This document shows, one piece after another, positions 1 through 8,832 of a stretch of 64,000 nt of DNA. Under the pieces are notes generated by a model, which was given only the letters and a program-made list of their open reading frames with translations, did no database searches and was not told the DNA's origin. The position numbers and the translations under genes were made by a program. The first letter of the stretch is position 1, and the number at the start of each line of letters is the position of its first letter. Source of the DNA: Rhabditoides inermis (lineage: Eukaryota > Nematoda > Chromadorea > Rhabditida > Rhabditidae); NCBI GenBank assembly GCA_963966185.1, contig CAWZYM010000397.1, forward strand, positions 295,563-359,562. Reading direction: 5' to 3'.

Positions 1-1374
1 ATCCGCACTATACAAATAAGCCATTTGCCACAATGTGTCTTGCATTTCACTTTAGCTCGCTGCCTCGCATCTCACTGCGAGTGGTGAGCTGTGAGCACGC
101 GGACAGAGCCCTCTTCGACAAGGTATACGGTATTTACTATGATGTCATACCGTAACCGCTCCTAGGTACTGGAGGAGAGGAAACGTGACAGGTGTGATCC
201 CGACGTCATCTTGCTGATTCTCGTACAGGTGAGAAGGCATTAGGCATCTATTACGGTAATGTCGAATCCAGGCGGGCTCTCTTCTGACGACGTTTGTGTG
301 GTCTAAGCCGAAAATCAAGTTAGACGTGCAGCTGACAGCTGAAGGCATCTTCAAGGTATCGTCTTGCCTATCGCCTCTCGCTTCGTTGCCCCTTCCGCCT
401 CTTCTTCTGCCTCTGATCGCGCTGGCTCCCCCCTTTCCCCTTCTCATCCACCCATCAATTTATATGAGCTCATTTCATATGAGACACACACCACCATTTC
501 CAGGCATGCGCAATTGCCGCTGCCAAAAAGCGTTGGATACAGTGGGGGCGGGGAAAAACGCGCGGCGCTCGCGCAATTCCTCTTCTTTCCCGGTCCGCGG
601 CAGGGCGGGTCGAAAAAGGCAATGATGGTTTTTGAGGGAGGGGCCGATGCCCGCCTCCTCTCCTCTTTCTCTCGCTCCCGTTTTATTGTGCCATCATTTC
701 GACCATTGCAACCAACATCCCACTAGTCATACATACATTTGCAACCGCATCCACCATCGCTCTTTCCCGTCCCCTCACTCTGTCACTCTCTCTCATCAGG
801 TCAGTCTCTTGATGTGATATGATGAGTGACGAGCGAGGAACGAGCTTGCGGTTGACTGGCAATGACTGCGATGATATTGGTGTTAAGATGTGATGGTGTA
901 CATATGAGTGTCCCCGCCTCCTACACATTAGCGTTCTTACGATTCCTCCGCTTCATCCCTCCTTTCACCATATCACCCCGCATATAGGCAATCGTTTCAT
1001 TACAAACATGCACTTATATGTTGCCTAACGGTGTTTAATTGGGAACGATACTACGCACCATAAAAGGGGGGGGTAAACACTCAGTCCCTCCCCCTTCTCT
1101 CCCTCCCTCCCCCCTCTCTCTCTCTCTCTCTCTCTCGTGGACAACGCAGACCTGCCCACATCGGGAGAGCATCATTTGATTTGAGCACATTCCAGCGTGC
1201 TCTCGTCAATGCTTTCTGCCTCCTCCCCCTCCCTCTCTCTCTCTCTTTACCCCTCATCGTCCTTTCACATTTTCCTCCCTCCTATTATATTAATTACCGG
1301 CTACGTCCCACTACCCTCACAACGCCAAGTCATTTACAATGCACTGTCGACTTTCCACTCGCCCCGCATTCTCC

Positions 1375-1435
<61 letters not shown>

Positions 1436-1597
1436 TCTCCCTCTCTCTCTCCCTACCTTTTTGATAGCAATGTGTTTGCGCGAGCTTCCGTTCGCACATT
1501 CGTCTCGTCTCTTCTGTAATCGTGTTGTCGAGCCGTGGGCTGTGGGGTGGACGGGCGAGAATTGTGCGAGGCTTTCTGGCTATGATGTCCCGACACG

Positions 1598-1628
<31 letters not shown>

Positions 1629-1665
1629 ACCTGCCCCTTGCCCCCTCATAATTGCTCTGTTGCAG
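1..1665. other. No supported gene; CT-rich microsatellites
   Basis: I see no convincing exon here. Several long pyrimidine tracts, mainly (CT)n, lie around 1107-1136, 1374-1450 and 1600-1625. They create artificial Ser/Leu- or Arg/Glu-repeat reading frames on the two strands. The stretch before 1666 ends in an acceptor-like TTGCAG, so its last part is probably an intron or 5' region of the next gene. Confidence 0.5.
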
Positions 1666-2053
1666 AGTCGGCGGCGTGACACGTTGAGTTCGCTGCATGC
1701 CCTTCTCGAAGCCGTCTTCGTGAACATGGAATCGCCGTCAGCGTCCGGCGACGCCACACAGGTAAACTGCTTCTTCTGCTCCTTTTCGTCATATCCCTCC
1801 TCACTCATCAGAGTGCATCCACTGCCACCGTCCCCCCGTCTAATTGTGAATCTATCTCCAATATCGCTCCAGTGTTTTTGGCTGTGGCTGTGGTGGAGGT
1901 GGTGTGTACAAGTATGTCGTCGATATCCCCTCTCTCTATCCATGAGTATCGCGTTTCTGTCTTACATGCGCGGAGTGTGTTGTGGCGAGGGAAGCCGTAG
2001 AGGTGATGAAAGAGAGAGATAGGGAGATAGAGAAAGGCACACACATACACATA

Positions 2054-2088
<35 letters not shown>

Positions 2089-2390
2089 AGGGCGCTCTGC
2101 CGCTGCCGCTGCCGCCGACAAATCGGGTTGTGTGATTCGGGATTGCCACCGCAGGGGCCATCCGCCGCATCTGCGACTCAATTTCCGCCCCGACGTCCCC
2201 CCTCTCTCTCCTATCCGAGAGAGAGTCGATTGTTTTCGAGGAGAGATAGATGGAATTCGGCGGGGCGAGATTCTCCTATCCGCAATTTACGCGCGCGTTG
2301 ACGACGTAAGCACGACTGATGAGCATGTGAGGGGTGATCAGGGAATACTACTTCCTCCTTCTCTCTCTAACCCTCCACTCTCTCTAGACC

Positions 2391-2430
<40 letters not shown>

Positions 2431-4769
2431 CCCTCTGATTACAGGGCAAGGAGCACTGGCCGACTTGGGCGATCATCGTGTTGGTAGTCTGTGTGCTTCT
2501 CTCGCTCGGAGCCTTTCTCATCGGAAACTGCATCAATAAACGAGCCGCGCCGCTCAGGTACTCCTTATACAGTCGATTACGCAATTTGACATCGTACATT
2601 TTGTTATCTCGAAGATACCTCTAATCGGCTTAGTTCCACGGATCTTAACTGATAGTGGGATAAGAAGGAATATATCGTTCGTACACGTCCATTGTTGTTG
2701 AATGTTCCATTCGTACCTTTTATGAAAAGGAGGAACAAGAACACAATGTAAAATATAGAAAACACAATGTAAAACACAGGTGATTTCGAGCGAGCTTGTG
2801 AGTGAGTGAGTGAGTGAGTGAGTGAGTGAGTGAGTGAGTGAGTGAGTGAGTGAGTGAGTGAGTGAGTGAGTGAGTGAGTGAGTGAGTGAGTGAGTGAGTG
2901 AGTGAGTGAGTGAGTGAGTGAGTGAGTGAGTGAGTGAGTGAGTGAGTGAGTGAGTGAGTGAGTGAGTGAGTGAGTGAGTGAGTGAGTGAGTGAGTGAGTG
3001 AGTGAGTGAGTGAGTGAGTGAGTGAGTGAGTGAGTGAGTGAGTGAGTGAGTGAGTGAGTGAGTGAGTGAGTGAGTGAGTGAGTGAGTGAGTGAGTGAGTG
3101 AGTGAGTGAGTGAGTGAGTGAGTGAGTGAGTGAGTGAGTGAGTGAGTGAGTGAGTGAGTGAGTGAGTGAGTGAGTGAGTGAGTGAGTGAGTGAGTGAGTG
3201 AGTGAGTGAGTGAGTGAGTGAGTGAGTGAGTGAGTGAGTGAGTGAGTGAGTGAGTGAGTGAGTGAGTGAGTGAGTGAGTGAGTGAGTGAGTGAGTGAGTG
3301 AGTGAGTGAGTGAGTGAGTGAGTGAGTGAGTGAGTGAGTGAGTGAGTGAGTGAGTGAGTGAGTGAGTGAGTGAGTGAGTGAAGGGGAAAACAGTGAAGTA
3401 GTAATTAGTACTTACTTACTTGAATACTTGAATGCTCCTTCAGCTTGCAAGCGCGGAGCCCATCTTTCGCCACAGTGAACGGTCTCGAGCTGCAGTTGCC
3501 CACTGCTTGTAGTCGTTCCTGCGCCCATAGAACAGTTTTGTATTATTGCGGACAGAATCTGCCCAGCGGGTTGGCGGCCGTCCGGGTTCTCGAGTGACGT
3601 TGCGCGGCCTCCAATCGGTAGTCGCCCGTGTCCATCGCCCGTCCGTCCTCCTTTGTATGTGTCCGGCCCATCTATGTTTGCTGCGCGCCATGTAGGAGGT
3701 TGGGTTGGTCAACGCGGATCTTGCCCGCATGTCCTCGCTGCTCAGTCCCTCGTCTCGCTGCCGATAGAGTGAGTATCCCAGCATCTGTCGCTCCATTGCG
3801 CGGTGTGCGGTCTGGATGCGACCGAGCGTGGTGGTAGTGTAGGCCCACGTCTCCGAGCCGTAACACAGTGCGGGGAGTACGCACGTGTTGAAGAGGTTCG
3901 CCTTGAGGTGTTTGTCGTTCAGCGTGCCCAGTGTCTCCTTGATGTTGCCAAATGCCGCCCATCCTGCTCTCGTTCTCCTTGCCAGCTCCGAAGTGAGGGT
4001 GTTCTTTGCGTTTATGGCCCGTCCGAGGTAGACGTACTCCTCCACCTCTTCGATTGCCTGGCCGGAAAGATGGATAGTCCCAGCGGCAGCCTGCTCGTTT
4101 CGGATGAACTGCGTCTTGCCGATGTTGATGCGCAGCTCGTTCAGCATCCGTTCAGCATCTGCCGTGGTCTCGGTGATCAGCACGATGTCGTCAGCGAAGC
4201 GCAGATGGTTCAGCTTCTCTCCGTCCACTCGAAGGCCGTAGTCGCTCCAGTCAATTTGGCGGAAGACGACTTCCAGCGCAGCAGTGAAGAGCACTGGGGA
4301 GACAGTGTCTCCTTGCTTCACTCCGCATCGCACAGGGATCTTCAGCTCGTTGGAGAAGAAAGATGTCTTTAGCCATGGATATGACTGGTGGGTGGCTGGC
4401 CCTGCCAGAAAGGAGTCCGGCCTAGAGTCCGTCTTGTTTCCCGTGTTCAGTTCAGCCATCCGCGGAATGCGGACGGCCTATCCAGCGGCACCAGCGTGGA
4501 GGCAAGGGAGACGACCATGCGGAAGTCGCCCAACGGGAGTCGCCGCCTAATAAGTACTAAGATAAGAAACACATCGATTGGATAGACAACCCGGAACGCG
4601 TGTAGTCAATATTACACTACGAGATGATTGTGTAATGAATGTGGAAATACTGAGTGATTATCCTGGCAAAACGAACGTTTTCAGACCGATGAAGACTCCG
4701 AAAGAGGGCGTGAAACCGAAGCGGAATTGGGGCGCCGGCTTCTCGGGCGGTCTCTGGGCCGCCGCCTAA
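1666..4769 (+). CDS. Single-pass membrane protein gene (3' exons; 5' end unresolved)
   Basis: Unrecognised family. The two 3' exons join cleanly. Exon 2445-2557 has an acceptor ...TTACAG and encodes one strong membrane segment (TWAIIVLVVCVLLSLGAFLI) followed by a basic stop-transfer (NKRAAPLR). It ends in phase 2 before GTACTC. Exon 4685-4769 follows TTTTCAG, restores the frame and ends in GGLWAAA-stop. Exon 2155-2305 upstream is open, ends in phase 0 before GTAAGC and joins 2445 in frame. An exon at 1666-1761 (contains MESPSASGDATQ) is also open between good splice sites, but its phase does not match 2155, so at least one exon is missing or misplaced. Inference: a type I-like membrane protein with a short cytoplasmic tail. 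The last intron (about 2.1 kb) contains a tetranucleotide array and a LINE fragment. Confidence 0.5.
2798..3381. repeat. (GTGA)n tetranucleotide microsatellite, about 146 units
   Basis: About 584 bp of uninterrupted GTGA/AGTG repeat, with no substitution visible by eye. It directly abuts the 3' side of the minus-strand LINE fragment, so it may be the expanded 3' tail of that element (RTE-clade LINEs end in short tandem repeats). It lies in the last intron of the membrane protein gene. Confidence 0.97.
3382..4459 (-). mobile_element. 5'-truncated RTE-like LINE fragment
   Basis: A minus-strand non-LTR retrotransposon copy. Only the 3' part of the pol ORF, a very short 3' UTR (about 60 bp) and an adjoining tetranucleotide array are present. 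The apurinic endonuclease and the N-terminal half of the reverse transcriptase are missing, as expected of incomplete target-primed reverse transcription. No target-site duplication could be identified with confidence. It sits inside an intron of the membrane protein gene, in antisense orientation. Confidence 0.85.
3440..4459 (-). pseudogene. LINE reverse transcriptase, C-terminal fragment
   Basis: An uninterrupted reading frame of about 339 residues. In order: the RT block GVKQGDTVSPVLF, the catalytic box LRFADDIVLIT (FADD in place of YADD), a thumb segment with YLGRAI, then the C-terminal region typical of RTE/BovB-type LINEs (LPALCYGSETW, HRAMERQMLG, HRWAGHIQR, GRPPTRWADSVR, ARDRSLWRKM). 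The frame has no stops, which suggests a recent insertion, but the 5' truncation removes the endonuclease and early RT motifs, so it cannot be autonomous. The RTE assignment rests on motif similarity recalled from the family; a neighbouring clade is possible. Confidence 0.85.
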
Positions 4770-5061
4770 TCCGCCAAGAGTACTGTACATTACTGTGACT
4801 CACTGTTATCGTATCTATTTCAGCACTTCTTTGCGTTTCCCAACGGGTACATCGATCTCTCTCTCTCCATTCGCAGCGTGGTCAACTCTACCAGTGTCTA
4901 CTGTATCCTGTCTGTCTCTGTCTCTCCCACTCGCATCGTGCCACCAAATATGTCTATATATACACGTATGTGCCGGCAAGCCATGTCGATAAGAAGAATA
5001 AAGAATACACATTTATACACTTGGCGCATATAACACATAGTGTGGGAAGGTTAGTGTGTGA
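4770..5061. other. 3' flank with AATAAA-type signal
   Basis: Between the membrane protein gene and the peptide gene cluster. Contains CT-rich sequence and an AATAAA near 4998, a plausible polyadenylation signal for the upstream plus-strand gene. No separate gene is supported. Confidence 0.4.
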
Positions 5062-5416
5062 TCAGCGCCCGTATCCGTAACCTCCTCCCATTCCTCCTAT
5101 GCCTCCACCGTATCCTCCCATACCGCCCTGCTGGAATCCGGAAGACTGCTGGAACGACGACTGCTGGAAGCCGCCGCCCTGCTGTCCGAAACCACCCACA
5201 TCTGAAAGACGATTCTATGATTCTATGAGAGGAGAGAAAGAGAGAGAAAGAGAGAAAGAGATAGAGAGAGAGAGAGAAAGAGAGAAAGAGATAGAGAGAT
5301 AGAGGGAGAGAGATGGCGATCTCACCTCCAAAGCCGCCCATTGGTCGTCCGTATCCGGGATAGGGCTTGGCGAGGGCGAGCGCAGCAAGGGCAGCGAGGA
5401 AGAACGCGACGCGCAT
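5062..5416 (-). CDS. Small secreted Gly/Gln/Phe-rich peptide, paralogue 1
   Basis: Two exons (minus strand): 5326-5416 (91 nt) and 5062-5201 (140 nt), giving about 76 residues. Exon 1 encodes a signal peptide (MRVAFFLAALAALALAK) and the motif PYPGYGRPM. Exon 2 encodes repeats GGGFQQ, SSFQQSSGFQQ and a Gly/Tyr-rich tail ending YGYGR. The intron holds a GA microsatellite. The exon 1 length and phase-1 junction are shared with the paralogue starting at 7182, which confirms the gene model. The protein resembles nematode glycine-rich secreted peptides (antimicrobial- or cuticle-like in other species), but function is unknown. Confidence 0.85.
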
Positions 5417-5477
5417 CGTTGAAGGAGGTGTGGGGAGAGAACCGCAGATGGCCTGCCGCCACCCACTCCCTGCCCCT

Positions 5478-5485
5478 TCTATATA
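5478..5485 (-). promoter_or_regulatory. TATA box of peptide paralogue 1
   Basis: TATATAGA on the minus strand about 60 bases upstream of the start codon at 5416. The other two paralogues have TATA-like boxes at comparable distances. Confidence 0.5.
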
Positions 5486-5486
5486 C

Positions 5487-6794
5487 CCACGCCACTCCGG
5501 GGGGAGGTACAGGGTGATAGATGACCGGCTATCACTATCAGCCCCCGAATACCAGTTCCCGGACGACTCTGTGGAGATCGCGGGGAGACGTCAGCGCGGC
5601 CCGGCCTCATATTCCACGCATTTACGCCCAGTGTAACCTGCATTATGCGGCGAGTACAGACTATGCGCCGGGTAGAGTGTAAAAGGCATATCGCGGAATT
5701 GTGGACGGAATCATTCTCCGTCGATTGGAGTGGACTTACTTTCCGCAGTCTCCGAAGTCCGCCCAATTTGTTGAACTGTCTCTTCCGGTCCTCGAATCCA
5801 CCTGTCGGTAACGTTGTTTGATGACGTTATCAAGATGGCGAGCAGTATGAGAAATTATTGTCAAGTTATGATTCAGATTACGGTGACGATTTTTCTCATT
5901 TACATTAGTATAAGTAATCACCTAATCAGCTCCCGTTGTGGTTTTGGACTGAATCCTACTAGTGTAGAGAGGTGTAGAGAGTTTCTAATGTAGAGTGTGA
6001 GTCACGAGTACGGAAATTCTTAATTACGATTGTTCTGCTTTTATAAATTACGGTATGTGTGATCAAATGATAAAAACCATTAATAACGTTGTATGTTTTC
6101 GATTAGATTCCATGAAGCACCGCAGTATGGCTCCAGAGGGCATAATCAGTGCAATATTCTAATTTATACCCCGTATGAAGTAATCTGAAGAGTTCAGAGG
6201 AGTCAGAGGAGTCGGAGGCATAATCTAAAACGTATTTTGTATGTGCGACGAAAATTATTTGTAAGGTTTTGCTGCATAATTTGTTTGAAATGATCACGAA
6301 ACAATAACAATAACTTATGAGCCTTCCAAGATCTTTGACAATACACAGATCGGAGAATACAGTTGTGAGCAGTATAAGAGTCCTTCGGATTCCGCTTGCA
6401 TACACGAGAAAATGATTCAACCAAACTCGCCTCACTTTCCTCACTCAATGCGGAACCACAAGCATTTCGTTGTTTTTTCAGCATGACAAATTCTCGGAAA
6501 TCTTTGCTCAACTGTTCAACACACATCACACATTGTACATTTAGAATCGAGTAAGGGGTAGGAATCGAATAGTCACCGGCCTTCTCTCTGCTTGCACTCT
6601 ACGGCAAAGATGGAGTGGACACATATTCCGGGTCTCTCGTTTCAACGACACTCGCCAATTATTGTAATCATTGATACTGATCAGCAGATCATCACATATA
6701 TTCCCATTAGCCAATCAAAGACTGTATTTTGGTGGCCACGCAATATTTATTGGATGTACAGGAATAAACTCTTTCAAAGTTTCCCCGACACAGA
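5487..6794. other. Intergenic, AT-rich; no gene seen
   Basis: No spliced coding pattern is recognisable. Open frames here are short and without family motifs. The part beyond about 6000 is AT-rich. Confidence 0.4.
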
Positions 6795-7039
6795 TCACCA
6801 GCCGCCACCGCCCATCATAGGTCCGCCCATGCCTGAAAACAATAAAATAACTATGTAATTTACGAAACAGTTCACAGAAGTATTCATAGTGTATATTTAG
6901 GTTTGATACGCACCTCCCATCATACCGCCGCCAGCCTGCTGGAATCCACTCGATTGCTGGAATGAGGACTGGCGGAAACCACCCTGTTGGAATCCTCCAC
7001 CCTGTTGGAAACCTCCGCCGCCCATCACTGAACGAGAGG

Positions 7040-7087
<48 letters not shown>

Positions 7088-7182
7088 GCACTGGGACCGT
7101 AACCGGGCCGTCCGTATCCTGGTCGAGGCATAGCGGAAGAGAAAGCGAAGAGAGCAGCTAGAAGAAAGACGAGGAATTTCAT
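6795..7182 (-). CDS. Small secreted Gly/Gln/Phe-rich peptide, paralogue 2
   Basis: Three exons (minus strand): 7092-7182, 6914-7027 and 6795-6832, giving 80 residues. The start is the ATG at 7182, giving signal peptide MKFLVFLLAALFAFSSA, then MPRPGYGRPGYG. The middle exon encodes GGGGFQQ, GGFRQSSFQQSSGFQQ and a GGGMMGG run; the last short exon ends MMGGGGW. Exon 1 is 91 nt and ends in phase 1, as in paralogue 1. Intron 1 is mostly a (GA)n microsatellite. The C-terminal Trp and the extra third exon distinguish this copy. Confidence 0.85.
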
Positions 7183-7216
7183 GTTGGGATGTTGTGGAAT
7201 CACGGAGCAGTGAAGC

Positions 7217-7224
7217 TCTTATAG
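7217..7224 (-). promoter_or_regulatory. TATA-like box of peptide paralogue 2
   Basis: CTATAAGA on the minus strand, about 35 bases upstream of the start codon at 7182. Confidence 0.55.
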
Positions 7225-7539
7225 TCGTGTGATCCGGTCGGGTACCTGTTCCTAGCCCTGCACACACACACAACAACTTGTGTAAAAGCGTGCGGCGGCC
7301 GAGAGTGGACGACAAATTAAGAGAGCTCACATCAGAGAAACAAGTCGACAGAAATCAGCATATGAGATCGCTGACGCCACTTTCGCCGAGCACTCACCGT
7401 TGTAACATAAATCAGAAAGTGAAAATAAGCATTGCAAATTGTTTTTCGTATTTTGTGAATTCCGCTTCTGTGCAGTCGATATAAAAATAAGTTTTATGGG
7501 AAAATAATATTATTGATATGTACAATGAATCGTGAAAAA

Positions 7540-7860
7540 TTAGCGTCCATACAGGGCTCCGACAGGCATGCCTCCGACTCCTCCGACTCCTCCGAAGCCA
7601 CCGCTGCCTCCCTGGAAGCCAGATTGCTGGAAGCCAGACTGCTGGAAGCCACCGCCCTGGTCGAAACCGCCAACCTCTGAAACGATCGTTGAAGAAGAAA
7701 TGAAAGTGAAAGACCCTGTTGGAATCCTCCACCCTGTTGGAAACCAGACTGAGAATCGCGCACCTCCACCTCCCAGTCCCAGCATGGGTCGTCCGTAGCC
7801 GGGGAAAGGCTTGGCTGCGACTGACGCAAGGAGGGCAAGGAGTGCTGGGAGGAATCGCAT
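7540..7860 (-). CDS. Small secreted Gly/Gln/Phe-rich peptide, paralogue 3
   Basis: Two exons (minus strand): about 7764-7860 and 7540-7676, giving about 77 residues. The alternative donor six bases earlier gives 75 and leaves exon 1 at 91 nt, as in the paralogues. Signal peptide MRFLPALLALLASVAAK, then PFPGYGRPM as in paralogue 1. Exon 2 encodes GGGFQQSGFQQSGFQGG and a GGVGG run ending GALYGR. The intron contains decayed FQQGG-coding sequence (around 7720-7745), suggesting an exon repeat lost to the intron. Same orientation and spacing as the other two, consistent with tandem duplication. Confidence 0.82.
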   Translation of the reverse strand: MRFLPALLALLASVAAKPFPGYGRPMLGLGGGGARFSVWFPTGWRIPTGSFTFISSSTIVSEVGGFDQGGGFQQSGFQQSGFQGGSGGFGGVGGVGGMPVGALYGR

Positions 7861-7894
7861 GGCTGATGAGCTGTAGATGATCACTCGACATCTC

Positions 7895-7902
7895 CTTTTA
7901 TA
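7895..7902 (-). promoter_or_regulatory. TATA box of peptide paralogue 3
   Basis: TATAAAAG on the minus strand about 35 bases upstream of the start at 7860; the best TATA match of the three paralogues. Confidence 0.65.
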
Positions 7903-8832
7903 CCAGTCCAGTCGAGAGTGCAGCCTGTTGTTGTTCACACGTCAGACAGTGTACTGTCTGGGCGAGAGTATGATGGAATAGTGGGTCATTCGGAGAAATC
8001 CAGACAGAGGTGAGCGTCAAAGTGCGAAAATGTCGGGTATATAGCGTATACGTAGAAATCATCTTCAAAAACATTGTGTAAGATATTTTGACGGATACCA
8101 TAAAGAAAGCGATTTGTAGTCAGATATAAGAGATATTCTATAGATTTCTACACCAAAGTAAAAGTATTCCTAGAAAAGTTCGCATTATATAGCATATTTT
8201 AAAACAAATAGGCGTAGTGTTGAGATACATGTTTCATTACGTTTCATAGTAAGTATAGTTCAAAATGATCTCAACTAGGTCTTCCTAAATCTTTTAAGCA
8301 TTACAAATATAGTATAACCTTGGACATCGGAATGTAATGAATGGTTCTGTATATCTTTGTTTGGTTCTATACACTATATGGTACTATAATATTTGTTTTA
8401 TTATTTAACTTGTTCTCCTTTTCTACCGTAGTTCGTCTGGCAAAGGGCCAAGAGATATGCCGGGTAAAACAAGGATTTAAACACGTATCAAAAGTCTTCA
8501 ATCCGCAATTATATGTATTATATATTACACATAAATTTCCCTTCTAAAAGTTTTTGATTTTATATCTTTCAATTCACCTAGAGGGAATTCATACGTTTCA
8601 CACAGTACCGCTTGTGAAGAAGTGACCCAGCAATGTATTATTGATTGGCGGGGATGCGGGGCGGGCGCGTCGCGTGCGCTGCCGCCTGGGCTTGGCACAG
8701 GCGGGTGGGTGAGAGAATCCGTGTCGGAGAGCAGCTAGTGAGCGTACACGACGCGAGAGAGTGGAGAGAGAGTGGAGAGCAGTGCCGCTTCGTTCATCGC
8801 CGTCCCGTTGCCCTGCACCACACTCACATGGC
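7903..8832. other. Intergenic region between divergent genes
   Basis: AT-rich from about 8000 to 8600, then GC-rich sequence leading into the next plus-strand gene, presumably its promoter and 5' UTR. No further gene seen. Confidence 0.4.

Noticed and set aside
1317..2539. Long Ser/Leu-rich and Arg/Glu-rich open frames
   Set aside because: They run through (CT)n/(GA)n microsatellites, which are open in all frames; there are no splice or domain signals except for the exons listed.
4796..5020. Open frame after a TTTCAG on the plus strand downstream of the membrane protein gene
   Set aside because: CT-rich, no motif, lies after the gene's stop and overlaps a polyadenylation signal; more likely untranslated.
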